DNA of 46,256 nucleotides, taken from assembly GCA_030065855.1 (NCBI GenBank), contig JASJCT010000070.1, positions 1 to 46,256 of the forward strand, in the 5' to 3' direction. Source of the stretch: Myxococcota bacterium (GTDB lineage: Bacteria > Myxococcota_A > Polyangia > JAAYKL01). A program made the translations under genes and the position numbers. Shown here piece after piece: positions 41,354 to 46,256 of this stretch (the stretch's first letter is position 1; every line of letters starts with the position of its first letter). The notes below the pieces were generated by a model. The model had not been told where the DNA came from, did no database searches, and worked only from the letters and a program-made list of their open reading frames with translations.

Positions 41354-42769
41354 TTAGCCGGGCGGTAGACCGTCGCACAGCAGCTCCGCTTCGAAGAAAA
41401 TACCCATAAACACGACTTCAGATGTGGCCACGTCGATCAGGATCGCTTGGTACAGACGCTCGCGGGCCTCGTCGCACCGATCAAGGGCGCGTAGCTGCTT
41501 TACGAGTTGTGAGGCCGTTGCCGTTGGCGGATGCCCAAGGGCATTGATACGGGCGATCACGCGAACCGGACCGAGACCAGGTACCCGCTCCATACCCGCG
41601 GCCGCCAACCATTCGCCGCTCAGGGTCCTCTTTTGGAGATCGCTTAAAAAATACCTCACATCTGACTGTGCGCGGTTTAAGTCATCGGGATTGAACCGCC
41701 GATGCCGCGGGGTGCACACTTCGGTGATACCGGCACTCAGGGTTTCAAGGCCCCCATGCCGCATTATCTCCCCGACCCATCCCCGATCCAACGCGGGCAG
41801 AACCTCGGCCACAGCGCGGGCTGCCAGGTCTTCCATTTCAGCAACATAATCCCGCATGCCAGGCACCGGGCAGGTCTTGGGTATGAGCAGGTCGCTCTTT
41901 TCCATGCCGATGATGCCGCCGGCCGTGATATGGACCTTTGGCCCTGCCTTGCACGCGCCTTCTAGACAAGGGGCATAGGTGTTCAGAAATGACTGGTAGG
42001 CGGACATGCATCGGCGCCACTCGGGATCCCGGGATTCGGCGATCTCGGCAGACCACTTTGGAAATGCAGCGTCTAAATGCCGTGTAAACCCATTGGCCAG
42101 GGCCTTGTTGGCTTCGGTTTCGTAGGGGTTGAAGAACTGGGCACCTGCTTCGAGTCCCTGTTTCAACCCGCGCTCGATTGCTTCGCAGCTGCCTTGGCGC
42201 CCCTGCCGCAGTTGTTTCAGACGGATATCGTCGACCGCAATGGGCCGAACCGTGAGCATGGCCTTGGCCCCCTTGAGGGGTTTTTTGTTTTTGAGCCATT
42301 CGGTGTATAGGGGGTGTTCTTTGGGGATAAAGACGGGCTGGCCCAAAATGTTTGTTCCAGCCGGTGCCAGCGTGACCCGATAGGGGATTTCCCCGAGTTC
42401 TTCGAGGATCGCGTCGAGGCGAGCCCGTCCCCGCGTCACTACCTGAATCTCGGGTCCAGCCGCTTTGACCATCTGGAATACCCGGTCTTCCAAAAGTGCT
42501 GATGCGCTGTTTTCGAGCATCAGGGCCAGGGGATGCTTGTCCACGAGCGCCTGTCGAAGCTCGCGGCCGCGTCCGGATCCGATGGTTACCGGGGTCCACG
42601 CCACCGCCGCAGTAGGTACATTAAACGACCCGGATGGGGGTGTCATTGGGGCCACCTGTGCCGCCTGTGTTGGCCTTGGGGTGGATTCCACCAGGACGGT
42701 CGGCTGTGCGCACGCACTCGCCAGCAACGCCAATAGCCATATATTTGTTCTCGTTATTCTGAAGCGCAT
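41354..42769 (-). CDS. Lipoprotein of unknown function
   Basis: 471 residues with a clear lipoprotein signal (IWLLALLASACAQ, lipobox LASAC) and a Pro/Ala/Thr-rich spacer to about residue 50. Residues 60-180 look like the fold used for periplasmic assembly-type domains (LMLENSASALLEDRVFQMV, IPYRVTLAPAGTNILGQPVF), with IPVDDIRLKQL-type text. The C-terminal half is helical with several Cys (SCEAIERGL, CMSAYQSFLNTYAPCLEGAC, EVCTPRHRRF, DRCDEARERL) that could pair as disulfides. I do not recognise a family. GGGGAGG upstream supports the ATG. It is monocistronic as far as can be seen, preceded by the hairpin repeats at 42793-43091. Confidence 0.7.
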   Translation of the reverse strand: MRFRITRTNIWLLALLASACAQPTVLVESTPRPTQAAQVAPMTPPSGSFNVPTAAVAWTPVTIGSGRGRELRQALVDKHPLALMLENSASALLEDRVFQMVKAAGPEIQVVTRGRARLDAILEELGEIPYRVTLAPAGTNILGQPVFIPKEHPLYTEWLKNKKPLKGAKAMLTVRPIAVDDIRLKQLRQGRQGSCEAIERGLKQGLEAGAQFFNPYETEANKALANGFTRHLDAAFPKWSAEIAESRDPEWRRCMSAYQSFLNTYAPCLEGACKAGPKVHITAGGIIGMEKSDLLIPKTCPVPGMRDYVAEMEDLAARAVAEVLPALDRGWVGEIMRHGGLETLSAGITEVCTPRHRRFNPDDLNRAQSDVRYFLSDLQKRTLSGEWLAAAGMERVPGLGPVRVIARINALGHPPTATASQLVKQLRALDRCDEARERLYQAILIDVATSEVVFMGIFFEAELLCDGLPPG

Positions 42770-42792
42770 GGTTCCTCCCCTGTGCTTAAGTC

Positions 42793-42845
42793 GTAGGGCG
42801 TGGGTTTATCCCACGCCGTCGGCGGGGCATGAAGCCCCGCCCTAC
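42793..42845. repeat. Twin GC-rich hairpin repeat (GTAGGGCG type)
   Basis: GTAGGGCG (42793-42800) is complementary to CGCCCTAC (42838-42845). Inside are two 8-bp hairpins, GGCGTGGG/CCCACGCC (42797-42817) and GGCGGGGC/GCCCCGCC (42821-42841), each with a 5-base loop. It is a dispersed-repeat type seen in several bacterial groups (from memory). It lies 24-76 bases before the lipoprotein ATG, where it would occupy the promoter or leader. Confidence 0.75.
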
Positions 42846-42971
42846 ATAGGTTTCGAAGACATCTGGCCAGTACACAATTCACAATCCATTTTTCCTTAGC
42901 GTATCCTTCATAGGGCTTCCTGTCGAGCATTGCCGACCCAGCGCTGCGTCTTGGGGGCCGTCTCTCAAAGA

Positions 42972-43091
42972 CCCCCCTCCTGGCCTCCCCCCGGTGGACA
43001 AATGGTCATTGGGGGGAGAGATCGGAAAAACTCAGCACCCCCTCCCTCCCCCAACGTCGGAACGTCCACCGGGGGAGGGCCGGGGAGGGGG
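42972..43091. repeat. Large nested inverted repeat upstream of yebC
   Basis: Left arm 42972-42999 and right arm 43064-43091 are near-perfect inverted copies (core CCCCCGGTGGAC against GTCCACCGGGGG). Nested inside are TTGGGGGGAG (43009-43018) and CTCCCCCAA (43046-43054), so the RNA would form a long stem with an inner hairpin. There are no coding features. It ends about 120 bases before yebC. It looks like a non-autonomous palindromic element; the rest of 42846-43210 shows nothing else besides the yebC ribosome-binding site. Confidence 0.7.
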
Positions 43092-43210
43092 CCCCAAAAA
43101 ATGGTTCAGCACCCGCGCTCGTATCCCTGGTTGACCCGGTGTGGTGCCCAACGGTATGATCCCAGTTCAAAAAAAGCATCCACATGCGGGCATAAAAGGA
43201 GCACAAAAAA

Positions 43211-43960
43211 ATGTCCGGACACAGCAAATGGAGCACAATCAAGCACAAGAAGGGCGCCGCAGATGCAAAGCGCGGTAAGATCTTTACCAAACTGATTCGC
43301 GAGATCACCACATCGGCGCGGATCGGCGGGGGCGATCCAAGCGGCAACCCGAGATTGCGCAAGGCCATTGACGAGGCAAAGTCCCAGAACATGCCTGGCG
43401 ACAATATCGACCGGGCCATTAAAAAGGGCACCGGCGAGCTGGAGGGCGTGGTTTACGACGAAGTGACCTACGAGGGGTACGGCCCAGAGGGCGTGGCAGT
43501 GCTCGCTGAGGTCATGACCGATAACAAGAATCGAACCGTTGCGGAGATCCGACATCTATTTGGCAAGTACAATGGCAATTTGGGCGAGAACGGGTGCGTG
43601 GCGTGGATGTTTGATTCGGTGGGTCTCATCGTCGTGGACCAGTCAGCAGTGTCAGAAGAGGCACTCATGGAAATTGCCCTAGAGGCAGGTGCCGATGATA
43701 TTTTAGAGGATCAGGATCAGTACGAGGTCCGCACTGCTGTTGAAAGCTTTGACGCGGTGCACAAGGCAATTGTCGACAACAGCATCCCCGTGGTCAGTGC
43801 CGAGCTCACGCGCCTGCCCCAGACCACGGTAGCGCTCGAAGGCAAGTCAGCCCGAACAATGTTAAAGTTGTACAATGCCCTCGACGATCAAGATGATGTA
43901 CAGCACGTCTACGCGAATTTCGATATTGACGATGAGATTCTCGAGAGCTTTGAAGGATGA
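43211..43960 (+). CDS. yebC: YebC/PmpR family protein
   Basis: 249-residue cytoplasmic protein of the YebC/TACO1 family. The N-terminal signature MSGHSKWSTIKHKKGAADAK is near-invariant in the family, followed by RKAIDEAKSQNMPGDNIDRA and TYEGYGPEGVAVLAEVMTDN. Domain 2/3 includes LGENGCVAWMFD, and the acidic end VYANFDIDDEILE is typical. Members act as transcription regulators or, as recently shown for YebC proteins, help ribosomes through difficult (proline-rich) stretches; which applies here is unknown. AAAGGAG nine bases upstream supports the ATG. The stop overlaps ruvC by four bases, the usual yebC-ruvC pairing. Confidence 0.96.
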   Translation: MSGHSKWSTIKHKKGAADAKRGKIFTKLIREITTSARIGGGDPSGNPRLRKAIDEAKSQNMPGDNIDRAIKKGTGELEGVVYDEVTYEGYGPEGVAVLAEVMTDNKNRTVAEIRHLFGKYNGNLGENGCVAWMFDSVGLIVVDQSAVSEEALMEIALEAGADDILEDQDQYEVRTAVESFDAVHKAIVDNSIPVVSAELTRLPQTTVALEGKSARTMLKLYNALDDQDDVQHVYANFDIDDEILESFEG

Positions 43961-44451
43961 TCTCCATCGGGATTGATCCCGGCACAGTGCGCACAGGATA
44001 TGGCGTGGTCAGACGGGACGGGGGCAGGCTGGTGCGCCTCGCATCCGGGACCATCCGCACAAATGCCAAGGACCCGATAGAAACCCGGCTGCTCGCCATC
44101 CACGAAGGCCTGGACCAGATCCTCACCCAATACGGCCCAGACGACGCAGCTGTAGAGGATGTTTTCTTTGCCAAGAACGCCCGATCTGCCCTAAAGCTGG
44201 GTCATGTGCGCGGTGTCATCCTCCTCACCCTGACGCGCCGTGGTTTGGTAGTGGCCTCCTACCCGCCGGCGTTTGTCAAACGCGCTGTCGTAGGTGCTGG
44301 CCGGGCTGCTAAAGACCAGGTACGCCATGTGGTTCTGGCGATCCTGGGCCTAAACGTGCTCCCGTCAGAAGACGAGGGAGATGCCCTGGCAGTTGCGATC
44401 TGCCATTTAAACGGGCCCAGGCCCGGCCATAACAACAAAATCGGCGTGTAA
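43957..44451 (+). CDS. ruvC: Holliday junction endonuclease RuvC
   Basis: RNase H-fold dimeric nuclease that resolves Holliday junctions. Catalytic acids are in their expected places: Asp7 (ISIGIDPGTVRTGYGVV), Glu67 (AAVEDVFFAKN), Asp139 and Asp142 (PSEDEGDALAVAICH). ALKLGHVRGVILL and SYPPAFVKRAVVGAGRAAKD are further signatures. The length of 164 is normal. The ATG overlaps the yebC stop (ATGA). The usual ruvA and ruvB do not follow; an M23 peptidase gene does, so the resolvase partners must lie elsewhere in the genome. Confidence 0.96.
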   Translation: MISIGIDPGTVRTGYGVVRRDGGRLVRLASGTIRTNAKDPIETRLLAIHEGLDQILTQYGPDDAAVEDVFFAKNARSALKLGHVRGVILLTLTRRGLVVASYPPAFVKRAVVGAGRAAKDQVRHVVLAILGLNVLPSEDEGDALAVAICHLNGPRPGHNNKIGV

Positions 44452-44494
44452 AACCCATGGACCTTGCGGCGCCTTGCATGATAAGAGGGGCGCG

Positions 44495-45991
44495 ATGTTG
44501 TTTTCGAACCCGGCGCCGGAAGGTTCTCCCCAACCAAATGAGGAAAGCCGGCACTCCCGTCGGGATGTGGCCATTGCCGGTGTCATCCTGGGCTTGCTCG
44601 CAGGAGCCATGGTCGTTGTCATTGGGCTTTTCTATTCAAATGGCGATGAACATCCCCGGGCAGCACCTGTCTCTGCTGCTGAATGGTTAGGAACAGCTGC
44701 GGTGACCGGGGACGCAGATACCTCGGCGCCCATCGCCGCTTCAACTGATCGGGTTGCGCGCTACGCCCCCACACCTGAAGAGCTCGGCCCGGCCCTACAG
44801 AACAGCACGGCCGGAGATGCGAGCACTGTTTCCATAGGCGCGAGCATCAAACAGGGGACTGTACAAAAGGGAGTTCCGGTTATTACCAGTCTGACCCGGT
44901 TGGGACTGAGCATGGGCCAGGCCCATGCAGTCATTTCAGCGCTCGACGGCATTTTTGACTTTCGACGGGCGCGTCCTGGGCAGTCGTTTGAGGTCCGGGT
45001 AGACCCTGAGACCGGCGAGCCCCAATATTTCCGGTTCGATGTTTCCCTTACCGAAGTTTACGAAGTCAAACGCCGAGGGGAGGCACTCAAGGGCAAGCAA
45101 AAGCACATTCCCACGCAAAAGAGAAGCCGGCGCTTTGGCGGCACCATCGCCTCATCTCTATACAAAGCCATCGGCGAGATGGATGCCCATCCATCCCTTT
45201 CCGGACGCATTGTGGAGGTACTGGCCAGCGAAGTGAATTTCTACAAAGCCCAGCGGCCCGGAGATACGTTTCGGGTCATTGTCGAGGAGGAAAGCCTTAA
45301 CGGTACATTCTTGAACTACGGTCCGGTCATCGCGCTCGAGTATAACGGCATCAAATCAGGCAAAAAACGGTTCTTTAGATTTGCAGCCGGCAATGATGCG
45401 CCGACCTATTTCAGCGCAAAGGGGATTTCCGTGCCCCGATCGGTCATTAGCATTCCTTTACATTACACCCGCATCAGTTCTCGATTTGGCATGCGATTTC
45501 ACCCCATTCTCAAGCGTCGCATGCACCATAGTGGCGTGGATTTTGCCGCTTCCTTTGGCACGCCGGTGTGGGCCTGCCAAAAAGGTACTGTGACCTTTGC
45601 CGCGCGAAAAGGTGCCAACGGCAATCTGGTCGTGGTCAATCACGGCGACAATCTGATTTCCTACTACGCTCACCTGCAACGCTTTGCATCGGGGTTAAAA
45701 CGGGGCACCGCAGTGCGGGAACGTCAGGTAGTGGGATATGTGGGGTCGACCGGGCGATCGAATGGACCGCACCTTCATTTTGGCCTCAAAAATAGAGGTC
45801 GCTTTATCGACCCGCTCAAATACAAGGTGCAGCCCGGGCGGCCAGTGCGGGCCAAGTACCGGTCTGCCTTAAAAGCGGCAATAGCGGATCTCAATAAAAA
45901 GCTCAACGCAACCCCTATTTTGCCGCCCGCAGCTCCCCTAGAGGATGCCACAGACGACGAACAGATCCTGGGTTTAGAAGAGCTGGAATAA
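44495..45991 (+). CDS. Membrane-anchored M23 (LytM) peptidoglycan endopeptidase
   Basis: 498 residues: cytoplasmic tail, one membrane helix (VAIAGVILGLLAGAMVVVIG), a disordered stretch, then an OapA/LysM-like region (GVPVITSLTRLGLSMGQAHA, RPGQSFEVRVDPETGEPQYF), and a C-terminal peptidase domain. Zinc and catalytic residues are intact: His345 and Asp349 in HHSGVDFAASFG, His393 in YYAHLQ, and His426/His428 in NGPHLHFG. The layout is that of E. coli MepM-type DD-endopeptidases, which cut crosslinks to let new strands in; that role is inferred. ATG at 44495 with AGAGGGG a few bases upstream is preferred over a TTG at 44474. It follows ruvC by 43 bases and may be in the same operon. Confidence 0.92.
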   Translation: MLFSNPAPEGSPQPNEESRHSRRDVAIAGVILGLLAGAMVVVIGLFYSNGDEHPRAAPVSAAEWLGTAAVTGDADTSAPIAASTDRVARYAPTPEELGPALQNSTAGDASTVSIGASIKQGTVQKGVPVITSLTRLGLSMGQAHAVISALDGIFDFRRARPGQSFEVRVDPETGEPQYFRFDVSLTEVYEVKRRGEALKGKQKHIPTQKRSRRFGGTIASSLYKAIGEMDAHPSLSGRIVEVLASEVNFYKAQRPGDTFRVIVEEESLNGTFLNYGPVIALEYNGIKSGKKRFFRFAAGNDAPTYFSAKGISVPRSVISIPLHYTRISSRFGMRFHPILKRRMHHSGVDFAASFGTPVWACQKGTVTFAARKGANGNLVVVNHGDNLISYYAHLQRFASGLKRGTAVRERQVVGYVGSTGRSNGPHLHFGLKNRGRFIDPLKYKVQPGRPVRAKYRSALKAAIADLNKKLNATPILPPAAPLEDATDDEQILGLEELE

Positions 45992-46068
45992 ATAGTTAGC
46001 ACTACTCTACGAGGTATGTCAGGCGTGCCCGCCTCCGCCAGGCCTACGGCGTGGTTTTCGAACTTCTA

Positions 46069-46128
46069 GTACCATGTCAAACGTTATTTGTCGGGTTAAG
46101 TTAGTAAATTCCCCCTTGAAAAAGGGGG
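46069..46128. repeat. Second copy of the infB-ylxP repeat
   Basis: Sixty bases aligning without gaps to 13911-13970 (49 of 60 identical by hand count). It includes the hairpin CCCCCTT-GAAA-AAGGGGG and the shared TAAGTTA element. It lies directly before the presumed insertion-sequence end. Between the M23 stop and this copy (45992-46068) nothing clear is seen except a GC-rich segment near 46022-46050. Confidence 0.75.
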
Positions 46129-46197
46129 GAAGATACTATGAAGGGCTGCCGGAGTCGAGATATCCTCTTGGAAACATCAACAACCCAGGAGGAAGAA

Positions 46198-46256
46198 ATG
46201 ACCCAGACAGCCCTAGCAAGAAATAATAGCGTAAATGAGCAGGTATTGTACATGGC
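46198..46256 (+). CDS. Start of a probable IS110-family transposase (cut by window edge)
   Basis: ATG with AGGAGG (46187-46192) five bases upstream opens MTQTALARNNSVNEQVLYM and runs off the window. The NEQVLYM text resembles the first residues of IS110-family DEDD transposases, which commonly read ...LYMAFELSN; this is pattern memory on only 19 codons. In this family the non-coding DNA next to the transposase gene can encode a bridge RNA, so the bases before the ATG may belong to the element. The real boundary cannot be set from this window. Confidence 0.45.
   Translation, partial: MTQTALARNNSVNEQVLYM

Noticed and set aside
1..46256. Search for tRNA, rRNA, phage or defence-system genes
   Set aside because: No cloverleaf, rRNA-like segment, integrase, restriction-modification, toxin-antitoxin or Cas gene was recognised by eye; only the edge transposase and palindromic repeats suggest mobility.

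Overview
The window looks like a chromosome segment of a diderm (outer-membrane) bacterium of the old deltaproteobacterial grade, most likely Myxococcota or a close uncultured relative. Pointers seen in the sequence are: many lipobox signal peptides and a phosphate-selective-type porin (outer membrane); a 'myxo' Cys-rich repeat (DUF4215-like, CGNGIV...EECDD) joined to a beta-propeller; an AgmX/PglI-type C-terminal domain; a lipoprotein with a long Asp-Thr stalk; a PASTA-tailed FtsI; and a MurE with the DNPR motif of meso-DAP ligases. The assignment is inference from domain content; no rRNA or tRNA gene was seen.

Layout. (1) 171-8360, minus strand: a compact run HD hydrolase, membrane-anchored SGNH hydrolase, nadB, a DPP III (M49)-like lipoprotein that has lost its zinc ligands, a porin, and a HEAT-repeat lipoprotein. 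(2) 8440-16751, plus strand: the transcription/translation operon rimP-nusA-infB-ylxP-rbfA::nrnA-truB. It is preceded by a terminator-like hairpin directly in front of rimP, interrupted by a repeat insertion after infB, and carries an in-frame fusion of RbfA to an NrnA-type DHH phosphoesterase. (3) 16750-26560: accessory, surface-protein-rich DNA, with a beta-helix lipoprotein of lower GC by eye, a seven-repeat propeller lipoprotein, a GNAT acetyltransferase, an orphan DUF4340 protein, a DUF885 lipoprotein with a small membrane partner, and the Asp-Thr stalk lipoprotein. (4) 26580-40465, minus strand: a division and cell-wall (dcw) cluster in the order mraZ, rsmH, ftsL, ftsI, murE, murF, mraY, ftsW, murG, ftsQ, ftsA, ftsZ. 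It has a good promoter and MraZ-box repeats in front of mraZ, and lacks murD, murC, murB and ddl. (5) 40745-46256: an AgmX-domain protein, an unrecognised lipoprotein, GC-rich hairpin repeats, yebC-ruvC-M23 peptidase, and at the right edge a repeat followed by the first codons of a probable IS110-family transposase.

How the parts fit. Region 2 supplies ribosome maturation and initiation factors, and the fusion joins 30S maturation to nano-RNA turnover in one chain. Region 4 builds lipid II (MurE, MurF, MraY, MurG) and the septal machine (FtsI, FtsW, FtsL, FtsQ, FtsA, FtsZ) under apparent MraZ autocontrol. The most unusual points are the catalytically dead M49 protein, the RbfA-NrnA fusion, and the attenuator-like terminator in the rimP leader. 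Start codons were moved from the longest open frame where a ribosome-binding site or signal peptide argued for it; each case is stated.
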